Part shown: piece by piece, positions 36,990 through 44,355 of the stretch
Layout: every line of letters begins with the position of its first letter
How positions within the stretch are numbered: position 1 is the stretch's first letter
NCBI RefSeq assembly: GCF_000367525.1
Contig: NZ_HF570956.1
Location: 133,322 to 177,676 of the forward strand
Origin: Phycicoccus elongatus Lp2
GTDB lineage: Bacteria > Actinomycetota > Actinomycetes > Actinomycetales > Dermatophilaceae
Direction of reading: 5' to 3'
Length of the DNA: 44,355 nucleotides
The notes under the pieces: generated by a model
Database searches by the model: none
Told to the model about the DNA's origin: nothing
The model's input: the letters and a program-made list of their open reading frames with translations, nothing else
Translations under genes and position numbers: made by a program

Positions 36990-38621
36990 ATGAACGCTCT
37001 GGAAAGCACCACCTCCCGCCGAGGATTCGTTGGCCTGGCCAGCGCCTTCGGCCTCGCCGCCGGATTCAGCACTGCCCTCGCGGCCTGCGCCCCGGCCGAC
37101 AAGAACTCCACCTCGGGCAGCTCCGCCGAGCCCTCGTCGACGGTCAAGGCCAACGAGAACGGCACCATCCTCGGCGCCATCTCCTACGAGCTGGGCACCA
37201 ACGCCTACGACCCGATGACGACCACGGCCGCCCTGACGGTCGCCGTCAACTGGCATACCCTCGAGGGCCTGACCGAGATCGACCCCGCCTCCCGCGAGAC
37301 GTATGCCGCGCTGGCCGCCGAGCTGCCCAAGGCGCCGACCGGCACCAGCGTCGAGGTCAAGCTGCGCGACGGCGCGAAGTTCCACAACGGTGACGCGGTC
37401 ACCGCCGAGGACGTCGCCTTCTCCTTCACCCGGGTGCTCGACCCGGCGAACAAGTCGCTCTACGCCTCCTTCATCCCCTTCATCGACAAGGTCGAGGCCA
37501 AGGACGCCAGCACGGTGCTGTTCACCCTGAAGTACCCGGCCGGCGTCTTCGCCGACCGCCGCCTCTCGGTGGTCAAGATCGTCCCGAAGAAGGCCGTCGA
37601 GGCCGACGCGGCCGCCTTCGGCGCCAACCCGGTCGGCAGCGGCCCCTGGAAGATGACCGACAACGGGGCGACCTCGAAGTCGATCCAGTTCGAGCGCTTC
37701 GCCGACTACAACGGCTCGCGCAAGGCCCGCGCGGCGAAGATGACCTGGCAGATCATCCCGGACCCGGCGACCCGCACCAACGCGCTGCAGTCCAAGACGG
37801 TCCAGGCCATCGACTCGGTCCCCTACCTCTCGATCGACCAGCTCAAGGCGGTCGCGAACGTCGAGTCGGTCCAGGGCTTCGGCCTGCTCTTCGCGATGTT
37901 CAACCAGTCGGCCGGCAACAAGTTCGCCAACAAGGCGGCCCGCCAGGCGTTCTTCTACGCCATCGACATGAAGAAGGTCATCGAGACCGGCCTGCTCGGC
38001 CAGGCCACGCCGGCGACCTGCTTCGTCCAGGAGGACCACCCGGCATACAAGAAGGCGAAGGTGACCTACGCCCTCGACGCGGCCAAGGCCAAGTCGCTCT
38101 TCGCCGAGGCCGGCGTGACCTCCTTCCGGATGCTCTGCACCGACCACGACTGGGTGCAGAAGTGCACGCCGATCATCCAGGAGAGCCTCAAGGCGGTCGG
38201 CGTCGACGTCGCGTTCGAGCAGAAGAAGTCCTCGGACGTCTACAACACGATCGACGGCAAGCCCGACGCCTACGACGTCGTTATCGCCCCCGGTGACCCC
38301 TCGGTCTTCGGCAACGACGCGGACCTGTTGCTTCGCTGGTGGTACGCCGGCAAGACCTGGACCGACTCGCGCATGCACTGGGCGGGCACCCCGTCGCACA
38401 CCCAGGTGCAGGATCTGCTTGACAAGGGCATCAAGCAGGCCGACGAGAGCGCCCGCAAGTCCACCGCCGGCGAGATCTTCGACATCGTCTCGGACGAGGT
38501 CCCGCTCTACCCGCTGTTCCACCGCAAGGCTCCGACCGCCTGGGACAAGGACACCCTCGTGGACTTCAAGCCGATCTCGCTGACCGGCCTGAGCTTCCTC
38601 GAGACCGGCTCGACCAAGTGA
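36990..38621 (+). CDS. family-5 ABC transporter substrate-binding lipoprotein
   Basis: This 543-aa solute-binding protein of the SBP_bac_5 (peptide/nickel/oligosaccharide) class has a Tat-like start, SRRGFVGLASAFG (R10-R11). A lipobox LAAC gives lipidated C33, followed by a Ser/Thr-rich linker. The mature domain shows VAVNWHTLEGLTEI and KLRDGAKFHNGDAVTAEDVAF, then FTRVLDP, as expected. It heads an operon with permease, permease-ATPase fusion, ATPase, aldolase and kinase genes; in Corynebacterium and Bifidobacterium similar clusters import sialic acid. The ligand here is inferred from context. Confidence 0.92.
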   Translation: MNALESTTSRRGFVGLASAFGLAAGFSTALAACAPADKNSTSGSSAEPSSTVKANENGTILGAISYELGTNAYDPMTTTAALTVAVNWHTLEGLTEIDPASRETYAALAAELPKAPTGTSVEVKLRDGAKFHNGDAVTAEDVAFSFTRVLDPANKSLYASFIPFIDKVEAKDASTVLFTLKYPAGVFADRRLSVVKIVPKKAVEADAAAFGANPVGSGPWKMTDNGATSKSIQFERFADYNGSRKARAAKMTWQIIPDPATRTNALQSKTVQAIDSVPYLSIDQLKAVANVESVQGFGLLFAMFNQSAGNKFANKAARQAFFYAIDMKKVIETGLLGQATPATCFVQEDHPAYKKAKVTYALDAAKAKSLFAEAGVTSFRMLCTDHDWVQKCTPIIQESLKAVGVDVAFEQKKSSDVYNTIDGKPDAYDVVIAPGDPSVFGNDADLLLRWWYAGKTWTDSRMHWAGTPSHTQVQDLLDKGIKQADESARKSTAGEIFDIVSDEVPLYPLFHRKAPTAWDKDTLVDFKPISLTGLSFLETGSTK

Positions 38622-38627
38622 TCTCGG

Positions 38628-38661
38628 CCCGGCGGGGGAATCCCTGACCTCCCCCGCCGGG
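38628..38661 (+). terminator. intra-operon hairpin after the binding-protein gene
   Basis: CCCGGCGGGGG (38628-38638) pairs perfectly with CCCCCGCCGGG (38651-38661) around a 12-nt loop, 7 nt after the stop. Partial termination or mRNA protection here would give more binding protein than permease, a common arrangement in ABC importer operons. Confidence 0.7.
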
Positions 38662-38734
38662 TCCGGCCATTCGGCCAGCTGTTCCCCTCCACCCCGTTCG
38701 CCCACCCAATGACGTTTGTGCGGAAGGCTCGACC

Positions 38735-39700
38735 ATGACCAATCTGCTCCGCCTGATCGGACGCCGGCTCGCGGCCTTCCCGATCATGGTCCTGGGCGTG
38801 ACCTTCCTCGTCTTCGCGGTCATGTCGTTCTCCCCGGCCGACCCGGCCCGACTGGCCCTCGGCGAGTCGGCATCAGCCGACGCGCTGGAGGCCTACCGCG
38901 AGACGCACGGATTGAACGACCCGCTCCTGACCCGCTACTTCTCCTTCCTCGGTGGCCTGTTCAAGGGCGACCTGGGCACCACCACGGGCAACACCCCGGT
39001 GACCGATGTCGTCCTCAAGGCGTTCCCGATCACGCTTCAGTTGACCTTCATCGGGCTGATCATCGCCGTCGTCATCGCCCTGGTGTTCGGGGTCCTCGCC
39101 GCCGTCCACCGCGATGGCTGGGTTGACCACGCCATCCGGATCCTGTCGATCGCGGCCCTGGCCACCCCGTCCTTCTGGTTGGCCATCCTGCTCATCCAGT
39201 GGCTCGGCACCATCCCCGGAGCCTGGGGGGTCTTCCCCGCACTGATCACCTCGTGGACGTCGTTCTTCACCGACCCGGCCACCTATGTCAACAACCTCAC
39301 CCTGCCGGCCCTGGCCCTGGCCGTGCCGGTCGCGGGGTCCTTGACCCGCGTCGTGCGCACGGCGATGGTCGAGGAGTTGGACAAGGACTACGTCCGCACC
39401 GCCATCGGCGGCGGCATCCCGCGCGGCACCGTCATCGCCCGCAACGTCCTGCGCAATGCCCTCATCACGCCGATCACGGTCCTGGGCCTGCGCGTGGGCT
39501 ACCTCATGGGTGGCGCGGTCATCATCGAGATCATCTTCAACATCCAGGCGATGGGCCAGTTGATCCTCGACGGCGTCACCCGCAATGACGTCTACCTGGT
39601 GCAGGGCGTCACGCTCACCGTCGCCATCGCCTTCATCGTCGTCAACGTGATCGTCGACTTGCTCTACGTCATCGTCAACCCGCGGATCAGGAGCATCTGA
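38735..39700 (+). CDS. ABC transporter permease, DppB type
   Basis: This 321-aa permease has six hydrophobic segments. Its N-terminal LLRLIGRRLAAFPIMVLGVTF is typical of DppB/OppB proteins, and the EAA loop near the C-terminus is DYVRTAIGGGIPRGTVIARNVLRNALITP. The stop overlaps the start of the fusion gene (TGATG at 39698-39702), so the two membrane subunits are co-translated. A GGAAGG ribosome site precedes the ATG. Confidence 0.93.
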   Translation: MTNLLRLIGRRLAAFPIMVLGVTFLVFAVMSFSPADPARLALGESASADALEAYRETHGLNDPLLTRYFSFLGGLFKGDLGTTTGNTPVTDVVLKAFPITLQLTFIGLIIAVVIALVFGVLAAVHRDGWVDHAIRILSIAALATPSFWLAILLIQWLGTIPGAWGVFPALITSWTSFFTDPATYVNNLTLPALALAVPVAGSLTRVVRTAMVEELDKDYVRTAIGGGIPRGTVIARNVLRNALITPITVLGLRVGYLMGGAVIIEIIFNIQAMGQLILDGVTRNDVYLVQGVTLTVAIAFIVVNVIVDLLYVIVNPRIRSI

Positions 39701-41862
39701 TGTTGCGTCCCGGACTCACCCGCCGCCTCGAGGGCTCGGCCGGCGCCCGCCTCGGCGCGATTCGCGACCTGCCGATCGCCAGCAAGATCGTCCTCACCTT
39801 CCTCCTCCTGCTCGGCCTGGTCGCCGTTTTCGCGCCCCTGGTCGCCACCCAGTCCCCGCTCGCGACCGGCACCCCGGTGCAGCCGCCGAGTGGCGCGCAC
39901 TGGTTCGGCACCGACGCCATCGGCCGCGACATCTTCTCCCGGGTCGTCCACGGAGCCCGGACCTCGCTGCTCATCGGCCTGTGCGCCACCGCCGGCGCCC
40001 TGCTCGCCGCGGCCGTCCTCGGCTCGATCGCCGCCACCGCGGGCAAGGTCGTGTCCGAGGTGCTCATGCGCATCCTCGACATCGTCATGAGCTTCCCGGG
40101 CATCGCGCTCGCGGCCGTCTTCGTCGCCGTCTTCGGCAACTCGGTGCCCGTGCTCATCGGCACGATCGGCTTCCTCTACGTCCCGCAGCTCTCGCGCGTC
40201 ATCCGCGCCAACGTGCTCGCACAGTTCGGCGAGGACTATGTCGCCGCCTCGCGGGTCATGGGTGCCCGGACCCCCTGGATCCTCGTCAAGCACGTGGCGC
40301 GCAACTGCCTTGCCCCGATCATGGTCTTCGCCACCGTGCTCGTCGCCGACGCCATCGTCTTCGAGGCGTCACTGTCCTTCATCAACGCCGGTGTGAAGCC
40401 GCCGGACCCGTCCTGGGGCAACATCCTCGCGGACGGCAAGCAGGTCCTCCTGTCGGGCTACTGGTGGCCGACCTTCTTCCCCGGCCTGATGATCCTGCTC
40501 ACCGTCCTGTGCCTCAACGTCCTCTCCGAGGGGCTGACCGACACCCTTGCCAGCCCCCGAGCCAAGGTCCGCGCCGACGTCGAGGCCGACGAGGCCCAGG
40601 TCGAGGCCGCCCAGCGGGCCCTCGGCGGCGCGACCGCCAGCGGCACGGCATACGTGACCCCGACGACGGAGAACGCCGTGGCCTACCCCAGCGAGCGCGG
40701 GGAGCACGACGCGAGCGTGCTCGACGAGGCCGTTGCCGGTGGCCTGCTCGACCCGCAGGCGGGCAAGGTGCTCGGCAAGGTCGACCCACTCGAGGCCGAG
40801 CGCCTGCTCGCGGCGAATCTCGCCACCCTTGCCGTCAAGGAGCGGGATCTCGACCGACGCCTGGTCTTCACCGATGACGCGGCCCCCCTGTTGGAGGTCA
40901 AGGACCTCTCGATCGGGTTCCCGTCCGCCCACGGCGATGTCGACATCGTCGACAAGGTGAGCTTCGACGTCCGTCCCAACGAGACCATGGGCCTGGTCGG
41001 CGAATCCGGTTGCGGCAAGTCGATCACGACCCTGGCGATCATGGGCCTGCTCCCGCCGACCGCCCGCGTCACCGGCTCGATCCGCTTTGACGGCCGCGAG
41101 TTGCTCACCATGTCGGCCAAGGAGCGCAATGCGCTGCGCGGTCACGACATGGCGATGATCTACCAGGACGCGCTCTCCTCGCTCAACCCCTCGATGCTCA
41201 TCAAGAGCCAGCTCGAGCAACTCATCCACCGCGGTGGGAAGCGAACTGCCGCAGACCTGCTCGAGCTGGTCGGCCTCGATCCGCAACGCACGCTCAAGTC
41301 CTATCCGCACGAGCTCTCCGGTGGCCAGCGCCAACGCGTGCTCATCGCCATGGCGCTCACCCGCAATCCCCGCCTGGTCATCGCCGACGAGCCGACCACG
41401 GCTCTTGACGTGACCGTCCAGCAGCAGGTCGTCGACCTGCTCAACGACCTGCGCAGCGAGATCGGCTTCGCGACCGTCTTCGTCAGCCATGACCTGGCGC
41501 TGGTCGCCCAGCTCGCGCACCGCATCACGGTGATGTATGCCGGTCAGGTCGTCGAGCAGGGCGACACCAAGGACCTGCTGGTCGACCCCCGCCACGAGTA
41601 CACCCGCGGCCTGCTCGGTGCCGTCCTGTCGATCGAGACCCGGGCCACCCGCCTGCACCAGGTGCAGGGCACCGTCCCCTCGCCGCGCGACTTCGTCGTC
41701 GGTGACCGATTCGCGCCACGTTCGGTGCATCGCGACATCGGGAGCGAGGAGCGGCCGACCTTGCGCACCGTTCCCGGCACCACCCATCGGTATGCCGCGA
41801 CCCAGGCTCTCGAGACGGCGCTTGCTGCCGCTTCGGCCGGCCCCGAAGGAGGCAACCGATGA
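39700..41862 (+). CDS. fused ABC permease (DppC type) and ATP-binding protein (DppD type)
   Basis: This 720-aa fusion has a DppC-like permease at residues 1-285 (HWFGTDAIGRDIFSRVVHGAR, EAA loop DYVAASRVMGARTPWILVKHV). A charged linker of about 110 residues follows, and then an ATPase with Walker A GESGCGKS, YQDALSSLNPSM, LSGGQRQRVLIAMAL, VIADEPTTALD and the OppD-type C-terminal domain (about residues 395-720). The reading frame is continuous with no sign of a lost stop codon. Such permease/ATPase fusions are known in actinobacterial family-5 importers. It overlaps both neighbours by stop-start coupling. Confidence 0.93.
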   Translation: MLRPGLTRRLEGSAGARLGAIRDLPIASKIVLTFLLLLGLVAVFAPLVATQSPLATGTPVQPPSGAHWFGTDAIGRDIFSRVVHGARTSLLIGLCATAGALLAAAVLGSIAATAGKVVSEVLMRILDIVMSFPGIALAAVFVAVFGNSVPVLIGTIGFLYVPQLSRVIRANVLAQFGEDYVAASRVMGARTPWILVKHVARNCLAPIMVFATVLVADAIVFEASLSFINAGVKPPDPSWGNILADGKQVLLSGYWWPTFFPGLMILLTVLCLNVLSEGLTDTLASPRAKVRADVEADEAQVEAAQRALGGATASGTAYVTPTTENAVAYPSERGEHDASVLDEAVAGGLLDPQAGKVLGKVDPLEAERLLAANLATLAVKERDLDRRLVFTDDAAPLLEVKDLSIGFPSAHGDVDIVDKVSFDVRPNETMGLVGESGCGKSITTLAIMGLLPPTARVTGSIRFDGRELLTMSAKERNALRGHDMAMIYQDALSSLNPSMLIKSQLEQLIHRGGKRTAADLLELVGLDPQRTLKSYPHELSGGQRQRVLIAMALTRNPRLVIADEPTTALDVTVQQQVVDLLNDLRSEIGFATVFVSHDLALVAQLAHRITVMYAGQVVEQGDTKDLLVDPRHEYTRGLLGAVLSIETRATRLHQVQGTVPSPRDFVVGDRFAPRSVHRDIGSEERPTLRTVPGTTHRYAATQALETALAAASAGPEGGNR

Positions 41863-42647
41863 GTGCCACTCCCGTCATCGAACTCAAGGACGTCCACGTC
41901 GTCCACAAGTCCCGCACCGGCAAGCTCTTCCGCCCCGACAAGGTGCACGCCGTCCGCGGCGTCTCCGTCGCCGTCGCCAAGGGAGAGGTCCTCGGCCTCG
42001 TCGGCGAATCCGGTTGTGGCAAGTCCACCCTCGCTCGCGTGATGGTCGGCCTGCAGAAGCCCACGGAGGGCGAGGTCCTCTTCCGCGGGAAGCCGTTGCA
42101 GCACAGCGCTGCTGCGCGCAAGGAGCTCGGTCGCGCCGTTTCGGTCGTCTTCCAGGACCCCGCGACCGCCCTCAACCCACGGATGATCGTGCGGGACCAA
42201 CTCACCGACCCGCTCCGGGTGCACGGCATCGGCGACGCGCGGTCACGCGAGGCGACGGTGCGCGAGACCCTGCAGCTGGTCGGCCTCCCGCTGTCGGCCC
42301 TCGACGTGCTGCCCCGGCAGATCTCCGGCGGCCAGCGCCAGCGCGTCGCGATCGCACGCGCTCTCGTTCTGCAGCCGGACCTCATCGTCGCCGACGAACC
42401 CACCTCCGCCCTCGACGTGTCGGTGCGGGCGCAGGTGCTCAACCTGCTCACCGACCTCAAGGCCGAACTCGGCCTGGGCCTGGTCTTCATCTCGCACGAC
42501 ATCAACACCGTGCGCTATGTCTCCGACCGGATCATCGTCATGAACGCCGGGCGCGCCGTCGAGACCGGCACTGCCGAGGAGATCTTCACTTCTGCCAAGG
42601 ACGACTACACCCGCACCCTGCTGTCCGCCACCCCCTCCCTGCTCTGA
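41859..42647 (+). CDS. ABC transporter ATP-binding protein, DppF/OppF type
   Basis: This 262-aa ATPase is the second nucleotide-binding subunit of the importer. It has Walker A GESGCGKST, Q-loop VFQDPATALNPRM, signature ISGGQRQRVAIARAL, Walker B LIVADEPTSALD and H-loop ISHDINTV. It lacks most of the OppF C-terminal zinc/peptide extension, being shorter than usual (about 300 aa or more). ATG overlaps the fusion gene's stop (ATGA). Confidence 0.94.
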   Translation: MSATPVIELKDVHVVHKSRTGKLFRPDKVHAVRGVSVAVAKGEVLGLVGESGCGKSTLARVMVGLQKPTEGEVLFRGKPLQHSAAARKELGRAVSVVFQDPATALNPRMIVRDQLTDPLRVHGIGDARSREATVRETLQLVGLPLSALDVLPRQISGGQRQRVAIARALVLQPDLIVADEPTSALDVSVRAQVLNLLTDLKAELGLGLVFISHDINTVRYVSDRIIVMNAGRAVETGTAEEIFTSAKDDYTRTLLSATPSLL

Positions 42648-42684
42648 CCAGCCACAGACCATCGACTCCCCAAGGAGCACGCTC

Positions 42685-43623
42685 ATGACCACCGCACCCG
42701 TCACCGCGACCGGCGCCCTCACCGGGGTCATCCCACCGCTGCTGACGCCGTTGTCGGCCGATGGCACCGTCGACGTGCCGAGCCTGGAACGCCTGGTGGC
42801 CCGTCACCTCGACGGCGGTGTCGACGGGCTCTTCGCGCTCGGCTCGTCCGGCGAGGTCGCCTTCTTCGACGACGCGATGCGCAAGACCGTGCTCGAGACC
42901 GTCGTCGGGATCGTCGCCGGCCAGGTGCCCGTGCTCGCGGGCGTCATCGACATGCAGACCAGCCGCGTCCTGGCGCACGTGCACGCTGCCGAGAAGCTCG
43001 GTGTGGCAGGACTGGTCGCGACCGCACCCTTCTATGCCGTGACCGGTCCGGACGAGATCGACACCCACTTCCGCACCATCGCCGCCGCGACGAGCGTGCC
43101 GCTGTGGGCCTACGACCTGCCGATCTGCGTCCACACCAAGCTCTCCGTCGACCAGATGGTGCAGTGGGGCAACGATGGTGTCATCGTCGGCGTCAAGGAC
43201 TCCTCGGGCGACGACGTGGCCTTCCGCCGACTCGCCATCCACGTCGCGCGCTCCGGCTCCGGCATCTCCCTGCTCACCGGCCACGAGGTCGTCGTCGACG
43301 GGTCCTACCTGGCCGGTGGCCACGGAGCGGTCCCCGGCCTGGCCAACGTCGACCCGGCCGGCTACGTCCGCATGGACCGCGCCGCCCGCGTCGAGGACTG
43401 GGCCACCGTCCGGGTCGAGCAGGACCGGCTGGCCGACCTCTTCGAGATCGTCTTCCAGCCCCGTGGCAAGGTCGGCCCCGCCGCGGGTGTCGGATCCTTC
43501 AAGACCGCCCTGCGCGAGCTCGGTGTCTTCAGCACCAATGTCATGTCGAGCCCGATGTCGCCGATCGGCGACGAGGACGCCGCCCGGATCCGCTCGATCC
43601 TGCAGGACGTGGGCCTGACGTGA
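42685..43623 (+). CDS. dihydrodipicolinate synthase family aldolase (NanA-like)
   Basis: This 312-aa class I aldolase TIM barrel has Schiff-base lysine K171 (VGVKDSSGD), catalytic Tyr143 (WAYDLPICVH) and carboxylate-binding loop GSSGE (53-57). The LAGVIDMQTSRV and TAPFYAVTGPDE stretches match actinobacterial NanA/KDG-type members rather than DapA. Between an ABC importer and a ROK kinase it most plausibly splits N-acetylneuraminate to ManNAc and pyruvate; another 2-keto-3-deoxy sugar acid is possible. An AAGGAG site precedes ATG 42685. It overlaps the kinase start (GTGA). Confidence 0.88.
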   Translation: MTTAPVTATGALTGVIPPLLTPLSADGTVDVPSLERLVARHLDGGVDGLFALGSSGEVAFFDDAMRKTVLETVVGIVAGQVPVLAGVIDMQTSRVLAHVHAAEKLGVAGLVATAPFYAVTGPDEIDTHFRTIAAATSVPLWAYDLPICVHTKLSVDQMVQWGNDGVIVGVKDSSGDDVAFRRLAIHVARSGSGISLLTGHEVVVDGSYLAGGHGAVPGLANVDPAGYVRMDRAARVEDWATVRVEQDRLADLFEIVFQPRGKVGPAAGVGSFKTALRELGVFSTNVMSSPMSPIGDEDAARIRSILQDVGLT

Positions 43624-44355
43624 GAGTCCTGACCCTCGACATCGGGGGCACGAAAACTGCTGCGGCCGTCGTCACGCTGGGTGCGCCGGACAGCAGCAAG
43701 GCCTCGGCCGGCGACCGCGTCGTCGTCCCCACGCCGGCCACTGAGGGAACTGCCGCCGTTCTCGACGCCGCCGTGGCCGCCGGCCGGGCCGCACTCTCCA
43801 CCTCGCCCGACGAGCTCGCCATCGACGCCGTCGGCGTCTCGAGCGCTGGCGTCATCGACATCGAGCAGGGCGTGGTCACCCACGCAACGGATCTCATCCG
43901 CGGCTGGGCCGGCACTCGGCTCGCCGACCACCTCGCGGCTGCCTTCGGGGCGCCCACCCGCTGCCTCAACGATGTCCATGCCCATGCGCTCGGCGAGGCC
44001 CGCCACGGCGCCGGACAGGGGCACGGATCGATGCTGATGGTGGCCGTGGGCACCGGGCTCGGTGGTGCCCACGTCGTCGACGGGCATGTCGTGCACGGAG
44101 CCCGAGGCGCGGCCGGGCATCTCGGCCACGTCGGATCCCCCGACGCCGCCGGTATGCCGTGCAGCTGCGGCGGCGTCGGTCACCTCGAGGCCGTCGCCTC
44201 GGGCAGTGGCTGCTTCGCGGCATACCGGGCCCTGGGTGGGCGGGAGGTCACCGCGGCAGGTTTCGCCGCGGCCGGCCTGGCCGACGACGCCGACGGGGAC
44301 ATCGCCCGCGATGTGCTCCGCGTCTCGGCGCGCGCCACCGGCCGTGCCCTCGGGG
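43620..44355 (+). CDS. ROK family sugar kinase, truncated by window end (NanK-like)
   Basis: About 245 residues are visible. They include the N-terminal phosphate loop LTLDIGGTKTAA (residues 7-13 DIGGTKT), catalytic RCLNDVHAHALGEARHG (D), VGTGLGGAHV and GARGAAGHLGHV. The zinc motif is GMPCSCGGVGHLE, where the usual third Cys (GC.E) is His. The partner is probably the aldolase product ManNAc, giving ManNAc-6-P; this is inferred from gene order. The GTG start at 43620 overlaps the aldolase stop. The gene continues beyond 44355, where a nanE-like epimerase might follow. Confidence 0.9.
   Translation, partial: MRVLTLDIGGTKTAAAVVTLGAPDSSKASAGDRVVVPTPATEGTAAVLDAAVAAGRAALSTSPDELAIDAVGVSSAGVIDIEQGVVTHATDLIRGWAGTRLADHLAAAFGAPTRCLNDVHAHALGEARHGAGQGHGSMLMVAVGTGLGGAHVVDGHVVHGARGAAGHLGHVGSPDAAGMPCSCGGVGHLEAVASGSGCFAAYRALGGREVTAAGFAAAGLADDADGDIARDVLRVSARATGRALG

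Overview
The window is about 44 kb of very G+C-rich DNA from an actinobacterium. The evidence is GC-biased codon usage, many ATGA/GTGA stop-start overlaps, TAnnnT -10 boxes sitting 6-7 nt before start codons (leaderless genes), furA-katG, PPK2, a DUF222/HNH protein with an actinobacterial-type SOS box, and a permease-ATPase fusion ABC importer. Gene content resembles Intrasporangiaceae (Janibacter/Knoellia/Tetrasphaera-like). That placement is inference; there is no rRNA or other marker gene here. Nothing indicates a phage, plasmid or CRISPR locus.

Layout. 1-1697: a nearly complete IS1380-family insertion sequence whose right terminal repeat ends about 15 nt before the furA promoter. 1.7-4.5 kb: furA-katG oxidative stress unit, closed by a long hairpin. 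4.5-12.6 kb: housekeeping genes (thioesterase, DUF1304, SelO, exonuclease III, a four-gene lipid kinase/PAP2/metalloprotease-like operon, DUF1206). 12.7-20.6 kb: mixed intact genes (PPK2, B3/4 protein, histidine kinase/regulator with an ABC exporter pair) and gene ruins: a symporter tail, LysR and EamA tails, an SGNH hydrolase tail, and rimK and rimB tails. 20.6-25.8 kb: AstE-like hydrolase, TPR protein, ASCH, TspO, DUF2177, GH13 branching-type enzyme. 26-36 kb: PLD-like protein, frameshifted SIMPL protein, TIGR01777 epimerase, SOS-boxed HNH/DUF222 protein, acyltransferase-patatin pair, pgi. 35.6-44.4 kb: a FadR-type regulator (with a VOC protein) divergent from an operon for a family-5 ABC importer, a NanA-like aldolase and a ROK kinase. 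This is probably a sialic-acid or related amino-sugar acid utilisation operon, cut by the window end.

The most unusual signal is not a gene. The octamer GTATGCCG (often GGTATGCCGCG) occurs 40 times on both strands, where about 1.6 are expected from composition. It is absent from the IS element, occurs in several reading frames, and forms the whole inverted pair of the pgi terminator. This density and placement resemble DNA uptake sequences of Neisseria or Haemophilus, although other DNA-level roles are possible.

Other points worth attention are two divergent gene pairs that both lost their 5' halves and shared promoter, several single-base frameshifts in C/G runs, a perfect 25-bp intergenic hairpin, and pervasive leaderless promoters, some arranged as overlapping divergent pairs.
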